A DNA stretch of 64,000 nucleotides from Halomicrobium salinisoli (GCF_020405185.1 NZ_CP084463.1:3100001-3164000); one strand, 5' to 3'; counted from the stretch's first letter, positions 18,978 through 28,104 are shown. Program-made: numbers and translations. Notes: a model not told the origin generated them from the sequence alone.

Positions 18978-19766
18978 ATGAGCGGCAAGGACGAATACTA
19001 CAACAGGGCCAAGCAGGAGGGCTATCGCGCCCGCTCGGCCTACAAGCTCAAGCAGCTCGACGAGACGACCGGCCTGCTGGGCCAGGGTCGCACCGTCGTC
19101 GACCTGGGCGCTGCGCCCGGCGGCTGGCTGCAGGTGGCCGCCGAGACGGTCGGTCCGGACGGTACCGTCGTCGGCGTCGACCGCCAGCGCATCGACGACC
19201 TCGAGGACCCCGACGCAACGGTCGAGTACGTCCGCGGGGACATGACCGACGAGTCGACCAAGGAGGAGATCCGCGAGCGCGTCGGCGCCGACGGAGAGGA
19301 GTTGCCCGTCGACGCCGTCGTCTCGGACATGGCGCCGAACATGACCGGCGAGTACGACCTCGACCACGCCCGCTCGGTCCACCTCGCGCGCCAGGCGTTC
19401 GAGGTCGCGCTGGACGTGCTGGGCGCGGGCGGCGACTTCGCCGTCAAGGTGTTCGACGGCCGCGACCTCGACGACCTCGAGGACGAGATCGACGAGGAGT
19501 TCGAGTACGTCCGCCGGGTGCGACCCGACGCCTCCCGGGAGTCGTCCTCGGAGCTGTACCTCGTCGCCAAGGGCCGGCTGACCGCGCCCGTCCGCGAGGG
19601 GGACGAACTGGAGGTCACCATCGACGACGTCGGCAGCGAGGGCGACGGCGTCGCCAAGGTCGACGGGTTCACCCTCTTCGTCGACGGCGTCGAGGAGGGC
19701 GAGACCGTCGACGTGCGCGTCGGCGACGTCAAGCCCAACTTCGCGTTCGCGGAGCCCCTAGAGTAG
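18978..19766 (+). CDS. rlmE: 23S rRNA 2'-O-ribose methyltransferase RlmE (FtsJ) with TRAM domain
   Basis: 262 residues. The open frame runs far upstream, but ATG 18978 starts the conserved MSGKDEYYNRAKQEGYRARSA block. The SAM-binding motif is DLGAAPGGW (about residues 38-46). The K-D-K-E methyltransferase tetrad is represented by YKLKQL, SDMAPN, VKVF and SSSELYLVA. A C-terminal TRAM RNA-binding domain (about 205-262) follows, an addition typical of archaeal and some other members. The target is the A-loop uridine of 23S rRNA by family. It is divergent from nirK. Confidence 0.93.
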   Translation: MSGKDEYYNRAKQEGYRARSAYKLKQLDETTGLLGQGRTVVDLGAAPGGWLQVAAETVGPDGTVVGVDRQRIDDLEDPDATVEYVRGDMTDESTKEEIRERVGADGEELPVDAVVSDMAPNMTGEYDLDHARSVHLARQAFEVALDVLGAGGDFAVKVFDGRDLDDLEDEIDEEFEYVRRVRPDASRESSSELYLVAKGRLTAPVREGDELEVTIDDVGSEGDGVAKVDGFTLFVDGVEEGETVDVRVGDVKPNFAFAEPLE

Positions 19767-19807
19767 AGTTCGGACGTTTTCTCCCAGCTCTTTCCAGCGA
19801 TACAGTC

Positions 19808-20048
19808 GTGAACAGCCAGAAAGCCCCGGCTGGCTGAACTCCCGCGACTCGCTGTCGTCCGAAAATCGAAGATTTTCGTGATGACGAGAGACGCCGAAGG
19901 CGTCTCTCGAACCACGCGCGCTCGCTTCGCTCGCGTGCTTGTGATCTGAAAATCGCCGGAGGCGATTTTCATCATCCCGAAAGAGCTATGCTCTTTCGGG
20001 CGACGTCGGCGGGGTTCGTTCAGCCAGCCGCCCCTTTCAGTCCCGCCC
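19808..20048 (-). repeat. Structured repeat element, copy 1 (left half of a head-to-head pair)
   Basis: Read on the minus strand, the element starts at 20048 with a GGGACTGAAAGGGGCG-type end and finishes at 19808 with CGGGGCTTTCTGG and TGTTCAC. Just inside, GGCTGGCTGAAC pairs perfectly with GTTCAGCCAGCC. The interior holds perfect short hairpins with three-base loops: CCGAAAGAGC/GCTCTTTCGG, GAAAATCGCC/GGCGATTTTC, GAGAGACGCC/GGCGTCTCTC and CGAAAATC/GATTTTCG. No coding frame explains this. It shares its ends with three other elements in the window. Confidence 0.8.
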
Positions 20049-20072
20049 AACGCCGGTTGATCAGCCGGCTAT

Positions 20073-20254
20073 GGGTGGGACTGAAAGGGGCGACCGGTTC
20101 GGCGAAGGCTGGCGACGCAAGGACCGCAACGAACGCAGTGAGTGAGGACCGTCGTCCGAGAGAGCGAAGCTCTCTCGTGATCACGAAAATCTTCGATTTT
20201 CGGACGACAGCGAGCCACCCGAGTCGAACCGGTCGGGGCTTTCTGGGTGTTCAC
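20073..20254 (+). repeat. Structured repeat element, copy 2 (right half of the head-to-head pair)
   Basis: It begins GGGTGGGACTGAAAGGGGCG and ends CGGGGCTTTCTGGGTGTTCAC. The inner arms ACCGGTTCG and CGAACCGGT are complementary but different from those of copy 1. It contains hairpins GAGAGAGC/GCTCTCTC and CGAAAATC/GATTTTCG. A 35-base block at 20180-20214 is the exact reverse complement of 19848-19882 in copy 1, and the outer 21 bases match copy 1 at 20 positions. Together the pair fills the 536-base gap between rlmE and the transporter gene. Confidence 0.8.
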
Positions 20255-20302
20255 AACGGTCCTCCAGGCAGCAACAGCAGCACTGAGAGTAGAAACAGCG
20301 GT

Positions 20303-20992
20303 TCAGTCGGCGTGGACGGCCCGCAGGTCCGGATCGGCGCGGCGCGCGGCGCCCACGATGGCGTAGACGACGGGCGTGTCGAGCAGGGCGATCAGGAGCT
20401 TGAAGACGTACTGGCCGACGCCGAGCGCGAGGGCGGCCTGCGGCGGCAGGCCCTGGAAGACGACGAAGGCGACCGTGACGAAGATGGCCGTGTCGATGAG
20501 CTGGCTGGAGGCGGTCGAGCCGATGTTGCGCAGCCAGAGGGCCTCGCCGTCGGTGTACTCGCGGAGGCGGTGGAAGACGAACACGTCCCAGTTCTGGCTG
20601 ACGACGTAGGCGAACAGGCTCCCGACGACGACGCCCGTGCTGGAGGCCATCACGGAGCGGAACTCGGCCGCACCGACCGGGGAGTCGGGGAAGACGGGCG
20701 AGAGGATGGTCGACCACACGAGCGCCAGCAGGACGAAGTTCATCACGAATCCGACGTTCACGACGACCGTCGCGGCGCGGCGGCCGTACAGTTCGGCGTA
20801 GCAGTCCGAGGCGAGGAAGGTCAGCGCGTAGGCCAGCGCGGCGCCCGGCAGGACCAGCGAACTCCCCGCGATCGGCAGCGCGAACGGGAGCTCGAACATG
20901 AGGACCTTCGAGGCGGTCAGCTGTGCGGTCGCCAGCGCCGTCATGAAAAGGGCGACCAGGCCGATCCGCAGCGGCGACTCACCGCTCGTCAT
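20303..20992 (-). CDS. Queuosine/archaeosine precursor transporter (YhhQ/VUT family)
   Basis: 229 residues with about six membrane helices. LTASKVLMFELPFALPIAGS and LASDCYAELYGRRAA are family hallmarks, as are the later FAYVVSQNWDVFVFHRLRE and IGSTASSQLIDTAIF. Family members import 7-deazaguanine bases; in archaea preQ0 or related bases feed archaeosine in tRNA. The start overlaps the end of the upstream RHH gene by 14 bases, so both are on one mRNA. Confidence 0.9.
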   Translation of the reverse strand: MTSGESPLRIGLVALFMTALATAQLTASKVLMFELPFALPIAGSSLVLPGAALAYALTFLASDCYAELYGRRAATVVVNVGFVMNFVLLALVWSTILSPVFPDSPVGAAEFRSVMASSTGVVVGSLFAYVVSQNWDVFVFHRLREYTDGEALWLRNIGSTASSQLIDTAIFVTVAFVVFQGLPPQAALALGVGQYVFKLLIALLDTPVVYAIVGAARRADPDLRAVHAD

Positions 20993-21155
20993 CCAGTCGG
21001 CCCTCCCGCTGGTCGATGTCGTCGAGCAGGTCCAGCGTCTTGCGGATCGACGCCCGGATCGCCTCGCTGCGGTTGACGAACTTGCCCTCCTCTCCGACGT
21101 GGCTGTCGAGGTCCTCGAGGAGTTCCTCGGGCACCTCGACGCTGATCTTCGGCAT
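20979..21155 (-). CDS. Small ribbon-helix-helix (CopG-type) protein
   Basis: 58 residues, beginning MPKISVEVPEELLEDLDSHV and containing FVNRSEAIRASIRKTLDLL: one beta strand followed by two helices, the ribbon-helix-helix DNA-binding fold that acts as a dimer. Start ATG 21155 is 26 bases from a TATA box (21177-21186). The 3' end overlaps the precursor transporter gene by 14 bases, so it probably autoregulates this two-gene operon (inference). An antitoxin role is unlikely because no toxin-like partner is present. Confidence 0.85.
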   Translation of the reverse strand: MPKISVEVPEELLEDLDSHVGEEGKFVNRSEAIRASIRKTLDLLDDIDQREGRLDDER

Positions 21156-21176
21156 AATCGTGGGATAATCGCAGGA

Positions 21177-21186
21177 GAATATAAGC
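21177..21186 (-). promoter_or_regulatory. TATA box of the RHH-transporter operon
   Basis: GCTTATATTC on the minus strand, centred 26 bases ahead of the RHH start codon, consistent with a leaderless transcript. Confidence 0.6.
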
Positions 21187-21265
21187 TACCGGGTTCGTCG
21201 GAGGGGCGGGCGAGAGCGGCGGCTATCGACGGTACCGCGTGGACGAAAACGGGACCGGGACCGGC

Positions 21266-23446
21266 TCAGTCAGCCGGTTCGCGCTCGGGCTCGGGCTCGC
21301 GGCGCCCGCCGAACGTGTACAGCCACAGCAGTCCCAGGCCGACGAGGAAGAACAGCGTCACCGGGACGGCGATCAGGAACATCGTGAAGATGCCTTTCGG
21401 CGAGAACAGGGCGCTGGCGGCGAACACGCCGAGCGTGACGGTGCGCCACCGCTCCTGGATCGTCTGGAAGGTGACGATCCCCCCGCGGTGGAACAGGAGC
21501 ATCGTGATCGGAATCTCGACCAGCAGCCCGATCCCGACGGTCAGGAAGAGCACGAGCCAGCCGAACTTGGCGACGCGGTAGGAGATGATCATCCCCGAGT
21601 TGAGCACGTCGAAGGCCAGCCAGGAGATGATCGCCGGCGCGATGTAGATGAACCCGCCGACGGTGCCGCCGATCAGCGTGGCGATCACCGTGAAGCCCCA
21701 GATCCCGAGCACGCCGCGGTCGCCCTTGACCCAGCCCCGTTCGAGCAGGGCCGGCCACGCGAAGTAGACCAGCAGCGGCAGGGCCGAGACGATCCCCAGT
21801 ATCGTGGAGAACTTGACGATGAACACCAGGTGCTCGACCGGATGGAGCGTGATGAACTGGACGTCGGCCTGCATCGTCGCCGGCAGGTTGGCGACGAAGA
21901 TGCGCTTGATCCGGCCGATCCCGCCCTGGTAGAGGAAGACGAACGCCGAGCCGGCCACGAGCATGAACGTGCCGACCAGCCAGATGGCCTTCGAGGTCAG
22001 CGAGTCGAGGATGAAGGCGATGTCGTAGTAGTAGCCGCCGATGTCCTCCTCGGTGGTCTCCTCCTCGGTGAAGGAGTCGACCACGCCCGCGGTGGTCGAG
22101 GTGAGGACGCCGGCGTCCTCCTCTTCTTCGGCGTCGCCCTCGGCCGCCGCCTCGCCGTCGTCCTCGTTGGCGGTGTCCCAGCGGTCGAGGATCAGTTCGG
22201 CCTTCTCGGGGTCGTCCTCGCTCATCGCGTCGTCGGCGAGCTGGAGCGCCTCGGCCTCGCTGAGCTCCTCGAAGGCCTCCCGCGGGGCGCTGCGGACGGC
22301 GCCGGCCGACAGCTCTCCGAGGTCGATTGCGGTCGGGTCGCCGAAGTTACCGGCCTCGGCCGCCGCGACGTCCAGCTCCTTGACCATGTAGTAGTAGAGG
22401 ACGAAGAGCGCGGCAGCCAGTGCGACGACGGCGGCGATCAGCGCGGTGGTCTCGGTCGACGAGAGCCCGAACCAGGCGGGGCGGGCGACGTCCTCGACCG
22501 AGCGCGAGGTCGACACGAACGCGACGGCCTCCCGGATGTACCCGAAGAGGTCGCTGGCGACGACGTAGTACGTGACCCCGCCGGCCAGGACCGCCGCGGC
22601 GGCGAGTTTGTTCCAGCGGGCGCGCGCGACGTCGGTCGCGTCGACCACCTCGCCGGCCCGCTTGGTCAGCACCAGTAGCTTCGAGATACCGAGGCTGACG
22701 GCGTAGAGGCCGACGAGCGGCGTCGCCCACATGACCTGCGTGAACGGGTCCGGCGGGGAGAACAGCGCCCCGAAGGCGAAGATGATGACGACCGCCCACT
22801 TCCAGTTGTCCCGGAACGTCTCGTAGGGGACGATGCCGGAGTAGCTCAGCGCGCTCATCACGAGCGGGAGCTGGGCGGCCAGGCCGAAGGACAGCGCCAG
22901 CAGCGCGACGAAGCCGACCCACTTGACGATTGAGTAGTGGGGCTGGAAGTCCGCCTGGCGGGCGTTGCCGGCCAGGAACTCGAACATCAGGGGGAAGAAC
23001 AGATCGTACGCGTAGAGGATACCGCCGGCGAACAGACTGAGCGAGATCGTCACCATTGCGGCGACCTGCCAAGTCGGGAGCTTCTCGTTAGGCCATTTGC
23101 CGCGTTCGCGCAGCGCGTCGCGGCTGTACCAGATCAACAGCGGGAGGGCGACGATGATCCCCACGACCGCCCCGATCTTGAACTGCAACAGGATGACGTC
23201 GAAGGGGGTGACGGCGATGATCTCGGCCGCCTCGGAGAGCTCCGGCCCCATCTTCTCGTAGAGGAGGTCGTCGCGCAACTGGTCCCACAGGAAGCTCTGC
23301 AGGGCCATGATCGTCGCCAGGAGCGTGAACACCCAGACGAGAAACACCTTCTGGAGGTGCGACTGTGTGGCCCCGAGCATCGATCCCAACGTGTCGCGAC
23401 CGCTCTGGAGCGTCCGGACGGTGTCCTCGTCGAGACCGGCAGCCAT
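21266..23446 (-). CDS. tatCt: Fused double TatC translocase component TatCt
   Basis: 726 residues, about twice a normal TatC. Two TatC-like six-helix units (about residues 25-270 and 480-710) are joined by extra membrane helices and an acidic linker rich in Glu and Asp (about 380-460). This is the haloarchaeal TatCt, essential in the species studied, which receives folded precursors with twin-arginine signals. Many such cargo proteins are encoded in this window. The gene is divergent from tatCo, 108 bases away. Confidence 0.92.
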   Translation of the reverse strand: MAAGLDEDTVRTLQSGRDTLGSMLGATQSHLQKVFLVWVFTLLATIMALQSFLWDQLRDDLLYEKMGPELSEAAEIIAVTPFDVILLQFKIGAVVGIIVALPLLIWYSRDALRERGKWPNEKLPTWQVAAMVTISLSLFAGGILYAYDLFFPLMFEFLAGNARQADFQPHYSIVKWVGFVALLALSFGLAAQLPLVMSALSYSGIVPYETFRDNWKWAVVIIFAFGALFSPPDPFTQVMWATPLVGLYAVSLGISKLLVLTKRAGEVVDATDVARARWNKLAAAAVLAGGVTYYVVASDLFGYIREAVAFVSTSRSVEDVARPAWFGLSSTETTALIAAVVALAAALFVLYYYMVKELDVAAAEAGNFGDPTAIDLGELSAGAVRSAPREAFEELSEAEALQLADDAMSEDDPEKAELILDRWDTANEDDGEAAAEGDAEEEEDAGVLTSTTAGVVDSFTEEETTEEDIGGYYYDIAFILDSLTSKAIWLVGTFMLVAGSAFVFLYQGGIGRIKRIFVANLPATMQADVQFITLHPVEHLVFIVKFSTILGIVSALPLLVYFAWPALLERGWVKGDRGVLGIWGFTVIATLIGGTVGGFIYIAPAIISWLAFDVLNSGMIISYRVAKFGWLVLFLTVGIGLLVEIPITMLLFHRGGIVTFQTIQERWRTVTLGVFAASALFSPKGIFTMFLIAVPVTLFFLVGLGLLWLYTFGGRREPEPEREPAD

Positions 23447-23554
23447 GTCACCGACTCTAACCGACTCGCTGTTATCAATTTATTCATTGCACCGGGCGAC
23501 GAGCGACGGCGCGAGAAGAAAGTTTACAACGGCCACCGGCTAAACCCGGGGCAG

Positions 23555-25351
23555 ATGGGCGAGCGCGACGGCACCGACGACGCCGACGACGACGATCCGA
23601 CGCCGCCCCCTGAGGACGACGTCGGGGACGGCCCCGGCGACGGGGACCCCGAGAGCGGCGAGAGCGGCGACCCCGACCCCAGCGACGGGGACGGGGACGA
23701 CGGGTACGACCTGTACGACCCGCCGACGGCCGACGACAGCTGGGGATCGACCGACGACGTGCTGGGGGCCGCCGACGAATCGGGCGGCGACGAGAGCGAC
23801 AGCGACGACGAGAGCGACAGCGATAACGACGCTGACGCGCGCGAGCCCGACGACGCGGACGACGGGAACGGGGGCCCCGCACGACGGGGCCGCCGCGATC
23901 GGTCCCGGGACGAGGACGACGACGCCGTGACCGACCCCGGGCCGACGGGCGAGGACCTCGACATCGACCCCGCGGCCGAGGCGGACTACACGGGCGCGTC
24001 GGAGGGATCGGAGCCGGAGTCGAAGTCGGTCCCCGACCCCGAGCGCAGCATGAACAAGCCGACCGGTGCCGACGGCGGCGCGGTCAGCGGCACCGGGACC
24101 GGGGGCGACTTCGAGGAGAAGGCCCCCGACGACGAGGAGATGCCCCTGGCCGACCACGTCGAGGAGATGGCGCTGCGCCTGCTGGCGGTCGGCCTCGTGA
24201 TGTTCGGCGTCGCGGGCATCGTGCTCTTCTACTCGGACGAGCTGATCAACTTCCTGTGGTACTCCTTCATCGGCCCCGAGTACGGCGCCGTTTGCCCCGG
24301 GCCGGAGTGCCCGCGCGACGTCCGGCCGCGCGTCTACCACCCGCTCGCGCTGGTGCTGGCGCGCATCAAGGTGTCGACGATGGTCGGGTTCATCCTCGCG
24401 CTGCCGGTCGCGGTCTACCAGACCTACCGGTTCATGCGGCCCGGCCTCTACCCCCACGAGCGCCGCTACTACCTCGCGGCGGTCCCGACGAGCCTCGTGC
24501 TCGCGGCTACGGGCGTCGCGATGGCGTACTTCGCCGTGCTGCCGTCGCTGTTCTCCTACTTCCGGACCTACTCCGAGGAGGCCGCCGTCATCGCGTTCGG
24601 CCTCACGGAGACGTTCAACCTGATCGTCATCATGCTGGGCTTTTTCGCCCTGATCTTCCAGATCCCGCTGCTGGTGATGCTGGCGATCATGATGGGCGTC
24701 ACCACGCGGCAGTGGATGCAGGACCGGCGGCTGTACTTCTGGGGTGGGTTCGCCGCCGTCGCGTTCGTGTTCAGCCCGGACCCGACCGGGATGGCGCCGC
24801 TGATCGTCGCCGTGACGATGATCGGCCTCTTCGAGGGGACGCTGACGCTGCTGCGGTGGGTCGGCGAGGGGACCATCGTGCCCACCGCCGACGGCCTGGC
24901 CGAGCGCCGGCCGCTGGCGTACCTCGCGGCCGCGCTGGGCGGCTACCTTGTCAGCGCCGCGCCCGTACCCACCGGCTACTACGGGCAGCTGCCCGCCCTC
25001 GTCCGCGAGACGCTCGCCTACAACGACCTGACGATCTACACGCCCCTGATCATCGCGGGGGCCCTGATCGCGCTGTTCGAGGCCGGCGCCTTCCTGCTGC
25101 GCCGGTTCGGCCACACCCGGCGCGCGCTCAAGGCCCGGCTGGCCGTCGACAGCGCCCGCCGGCCCGTCTGGCTCGTGGCCATCGTCGTCGGGTACCTCGG
25201 CAGCCCGAACCCGCTGCTGCTCGAGGTCGTCGACGACGTCTCGCTGGCGCCGGTCTACGCGGTCGGCGTCGCCGTCGGCCTGATCGCCCTGTACGAGCTG
25301 GCGATCGTCGGCCTGCGCCGGCGCGACGACCGCACCGCGGCCGAGGCCTGA
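23555..25351 (+). CDS. tatCo: Twin-arginine translocase TatCo with long acidic N-terminal extension
   Basis: 598 residues. The first ~200 residues are a low-complexity stretch of Asp, Glu, Ser, Gly and Pro with no predicted fold, likely cytoplasmic. The TatC domain follows (from about residue 203, MPLADHVEEMALRLLAVG), including YHPLALVLARIKVSTMVGF and VYQTYRFMRPGLYPHERRY. Extra hydrophobic helices extend the C-terminus beyond the six of a usual TatC. ATG 23555 is the first good start; it follows TAAACC and a GGGGCAG. Confidence 0.9.
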   Translation: MGERDGTDDADDDDPTPPPEDDVGDGPGDGDPESGESGDPDPSDGDGDDGYDLYDPPTADDSWGSTDDVLGAADESGGDESDSDDESDSDNDADAREPDDADDGNGGPARRGRRDRSRDEDDDAVTDPGPTGEDLDIDPAAEADYTGASEGSEPESKSVPDPERSMNKPTGADGGAVSGTGTGGDFEEKAPDDEEMPLADHVEEMALRLLAVGLVMFGVAGIVLFYSDELINFLWYSFIGPEYGAVCPGPECPRDVRPRVYHPLALVLARIKVSTMVGFILALPVAVYQTYRFMRPGLYPHERRYYLAAVPTSLVLAATGVAMAYFAVLPSLFSYFRTYSEEAAVIAFGLTETFNLIVIMLGFFALIFQIPLLVMLAIMMGVTTRQWMQDRRLYFWGGFAAVAFVFSPDPTGMAPLIVAVTMIGLFEGTLTLLRWVGEGTIVPTADGLAERRPLAYLAAALGGYLVSAAPVPTGYYGQLPALVRETLAYNDLTIYTPLIIAGALIALFEAGAFLLRRFGHTRRALKARLAVDSARRPVWLVAIVVGYLGSPNPLLLEVVDDVSLAPVYAVGVAVGLIALYELAIVGLRRRDDRTAAEA

Positions 25352-25534
25352 GGACGCACCGACCCCCAACCGAGTTTCCAGAAAGCGCACCGGCCCGGAA
25401 GGGCGTCGGTATCTCGTCGCCGCCGGACGGCCACGTGCTACCAGTTCAGCCGAACGCTCCCTCGTCTAGCAGTCGAGGCGTCGCCGCGTCGACCGCACCG
25501 CAACCGGTTTGCCCGAGCGACGAGAAATCCCGCC

Positions 25535-25645
25535 ATGGACGTGGCAAACGCGATCGCGTTCGTCGTCCTCCTCGGATTCGGCTACTCCATTCTCAGGTGG
25601 TTCCTGGTCGATAACGAGACGCTCAACGCCGAGTGGTTCGAGTAG
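25535..25645 (+). CDS. 36-residue single-helix membrane protein
   Basis: MDVANAIAFVVLLGFGYSIL is a membrane helix, followed by a short acidic tail ending in EWFE and a TAG. GC-rich wobble positions and the clean hydrophobic-then-acidic pattern suggest a real gene, though so short a frame could be chance. It sits alone between tatCo and larE. Nothing indicates a function. Confidence 0.5.
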   Translation: MDVANAIAFVVLLGFGYSILRWFLVDNETLNAEWFE

Positions 25646-25710
25646 GTCCATCGGCCTGTGGGCGTCCGGTCGGCCGGAGAAGTAGTTGCGACGGAACGGC
25701 CTAACCGCAG

Positions 25711-26592
25711 TTACTCGTCGGCGACGGGATAGTCCGTGTCGAACACGTCCTCGACGACGGGGTCGTCGTCGGCGTCGTCTGCTTCGCTCTCCGGGCTGAC
25801 GCTGCCGGTCTGGTAGCCGTGGAGGTCCAGCGTCACGTGGTCGAACCCGAGGTCGCCGACGTGGTCCCGCGCCGCGCGGACGAAGTCGGGGTCCAGCGCC
25901 ACGTCCAGTTCCTCCTCGGCGACCTCGATGCGGGCGAGGCCGTCGTGGTCGCGCACGCGGAACTGCTCGAACCCCCAGGTCCGCAGCAGACGCTCGGCCT
26001 TCTCGACGCGGGAGAGGCGGTCCTCGGTCACCTCCAGCCCGGTCGGGATCCGCGAGGAGAGGCAGGCCATCGAGGGCTTGTCGGCGACCGAGAGGTCGTA
26101 CTCGCGGGCGATCTCGCGGACCTCCTCCTTGGTGATGTCGTGCTCCAGCAGCGGCGAGTAGGCGTTCAGCTCCTCGACGGCGCGCAGCCCGGGCCGGTGG
26201 CCCTCGCCGGGGTCGGAGGCGTTGGTGCCGTCGCAGACGATGTCGATGCCCAGCTCACGGGCCCTGTCGTACATCGCCGAGAGGCGCATCGAGCGGCAGT
26301 GATAGCAGCGCTCCTCGTCGTTCTGGACGAACGCCTCGCTGTCGAGCTCGCTGAACTCGACGATCTCGTGGCGGATGCCGATCTCGTCGGCCACCCGGTT
26401 GGCGTCGACCAGTTCGGCCTCCGGGAGCGTCTCGCTCTTGGCGGTGCAGGCGACGGCGTCCTCGCCCAGCGCGTCGTGGGCGAGGGCCGCCACCACCGAC
26501 GAGTCCACCCCGCCCGAGAAGGCGATCAGCACGCCCTCGCGGTCGGCGAGATCCGAGCGAGCGGCCTCGAGCTTGGCCTCCACGGCTGTCAT
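25711..26592 (-). CDS. larE: LarE-type ATP-dependent sacrificial sulfur transferase
   Basis: 293 residues. The PP-loop SGGVDSS is at residues 26-32. Cys177 (SMACLSSRIP) matches the sulfur-donating Cys of the Lactobacillus enzyme. An extra CYHC at 96-99 could, with Cys177, hold an iron-sulfur cluster as in other family branches (inference). LarE adds sulfur to the nicotinate-based nickel-pincer cofactor. LarB and LarC are not in the window. ATG 26592 was preferred over an upstream GTG at 26619. Confidence 0.9.
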   Translation of the reverse strand: MTAVEAKLEAARSDLADREGVLIAFSGGVDSSVVAALAHDALGEDAVACTAKSETLPEAELVDANRVADEIGIRHEIVEFSELDSEAFVQNDEERCYHCRSMRLSAMYDRARELGIDIVCDGTNASDPGEGHRPGLRAVEELNAYSPLLEHDITKEEVREIAREYDLSVADKPSMACLSSRIPTGLEVTEDRLSRVEKAERLLRTWGFEQFRVRDHDGLARIEVAEEELDVALDPDFVRAARDHVGDLGFDHVTLDLHGYQTGSVSPESEADDADDDPVVEDVFDTDYPVADE

Positions 26593-26735
26593 GCCCCGCC
26601 GTTCGTCGCCCACGGCCAAAAGCCCGTTGCGTCGCCCGTTCGGGTGTCAGCAGTCCGACTCGACCGGGGCCGGCCGGACCGTCGAGATCGCGTTTAACAA
26701 TATTTTTCACCTTCTTTTCTCAGAAACTAGTCGAG

Positions 26736-27458
26736 ATGGGGGGTCGAAGCTACGCGATCGCAGGGGGGAAAGGAGGGGTCGGCAAGACGACGACCGCCGT
26801 CAACGTGGCCGCGGCGCTGGGGGCGTCCGGCCGCTCCGTCGGCCTCGTCGACGCCGACCTCGCGATGCCGAACCTCGGCGCCGTCCTCGGGGTGGAGGCC
26901 GACGCGACGCTGCACGACGTGCTCGCCGGCGCGGCCGACCTGGAGGCGGCCCTCGCACGCGACGACGGGCTCGTCGTGGTCCCGGGGGACCCGCGGCTGG
27001 ATCGGTACCGACAGGCCGATCCGGCGAAGTTAGGGGAGGTGATCCAGCGGCTCGCCACCGCCGTCGACGTCGTCCTGGTCGACACCGGCGCCGGGCTGAC
27101 CCACGAGTCGCTCGTCCCGTTCGGGACCTGCGACGCGGTGGTCCTCGTGACCACGCCCGACCGCGCGGCGGTCGACGACGCGGCCAAGACCTGCGAGATG
27201 GTCGGCGAGGTCGACGGCGCCGTCGCGGGCGTCGTCGCCACCCGGGCGGACGAGGCGGGCGCCGAGCGCGTCGAGGCCGACGTCCCGGCGCCGCTCCTGA
27301 GTCGCGTCCCCGACGACCCGGAAGTCGCCGGGGACGAGCCCGTCGTCGAGACCGCCCCGGACAGCGCCGTCGCCGACGCCTACCGCGACCTCGCCGAGGC
27401 GCTCGTCCCGCGGCCGGACGGGGGACGCGCCGGCGCGGCGACGGTCAGCGACGGGTAG
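26736..27458 (+). CDS. MinD/ParA-family P-loop ATPase
   Basis: 240 residues. The deviant Walker A motif GGKGGVGKTTT is near the N-terminus (about residues 9-19), with DADLAMPNLG at about 40 and DTGAGLTHES at about 113. No membrane-targeting helix of the bacterial MinD type is evident at the C-terminus. Haloarchaea have several MinD paralogs; one places chemotaxis and archaellum machinery, others are uncharacterised, so the exact role is open. A T-rich AATATTTTT lies about 30 bases before the start. Confidence 0.88.
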   Translation: MGGRSYAIAGGKGGVGKTTTAVNVAAALGASGRSVGLVDADLAMPNLGAVLGVEADATLHDVLAGAADLEAALARDDGLVVVPGDPRLDRYRQADPAKLGEVIQRLATAVDVVLVDTGAGLTHESLVPFGTCDAVVLVTTPDRAAVDDAAKTCEMVGEVDGAVAGVVATRADEAGAERVEADVPAPLLSRVPDDPEVAGDEPVVETAPDSAVADAYRDLAEALVPRPDGGRAGAATVSDG

Positions 27459-27498
27459 CGTCCGCTGCGGCCGTGTCGCGGGCGACGATCGCTGGTCC

Positions 27499-28104
27499 TC
27501 ACTCGGCGTCGCTCTCGTTGGACTCCGGCAGGTCCAGTTCGACCTGCGTCCCCGGGCCGACGCCGGTCTCGTTGGCGAACCCGCGCTCCATCTCGACGAC
27601 GTACTGCGCGTGCCCGTCGCTGTAGTAGGTCTCCAGTTCGCCCACGCTGGCGTTGGGCTGGGTGCGGGCGTGCTCGACGTTCAGCACGGTCCCGTTGGGC
27701 GCGATGAAGATCATATCCAGCGGGATCAGCGTGTTCTTCATCCAGAAGCCCCGCTGGGCGGCCCCGTCGTAGACGAACACCATCCCGTGGCGCTCGGGCA
27801 GGTGCGTCCGGTTCATCAGCCCCTCGCTGCGCTCGGTCGGCTCGTCGGCCACCTCCAGCGTGACGGTGACGTTCCCGTCGTCGGTCAGGAACGTCCCCGT
27901 GGCGTTCCCGCGGTCGAGGTCGATCGTCGGGGTCGGCTCCGGCGTCGGCGTCGCGGTCGGCGTCGGTTCGGCCGTCGGCGTGGCCGTTTCGGTCGGCGCG
28001 TCGGTGCTCGTCGCCGTGGTCGACCCCGCATCGAACTGCGCGCACCCCGCCAGCGCGACGAGGAGGACGAGCCCGACGACCGCCAGTGAGCGTGCTCGCT
28101 GCAT
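27499..28104 (-). CDS. DUF192 lipoprotein
   Basis: 201 residues. The N-terminus has a signal with a lipobox (VALAGC20) followed by a Thr/Pro-rich linker (about 25-60), so the protein is tethered outside the cell. The DUF192 domain (about 68-190) shows RSEGLMNRTHLPERHGMVFV, FWMKNTLIPLDMIFI and the late VVEMERGFA. The family is common in exported proteins, with no proven activity. It starts divergently to the CinA-like gene. Confidence 0.88.
   Translation of the reverse strand: MQRARSLAVVGLVLLVALAGCAQFDAGSTTATSTDAPTETATPTAEPTPTATPTPEPTPTIDLDRGNATGTFLTDDGNVTVTLEVADEPTERSEGLMNRTHLPERHGMVFVYDGAAQRGFWMKNTLIPLDMIFIAPNGTVLNVEHARTQPNASVGELETYYSDGHAQYVVEMERGFANETGVGPGTQVELDLPESNESDAE

Noticed and set aside
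19848..20214. CRISPR array or tRNA cluster
   Set aside because: The repeats are inverted rather than direct, with no regular spacers, and no tRNA cloverleaf is present.
20979..21155. RHH protein as an antitoxin
   Set aside because: Its only operon partner is a transporter; no toxin-like gene is nearby.
23540..25390. 616-residue minus-strand frame opposite tatCo
   Set aside because: Mirror of the acidic and membrane coding of tatCo; no family features.
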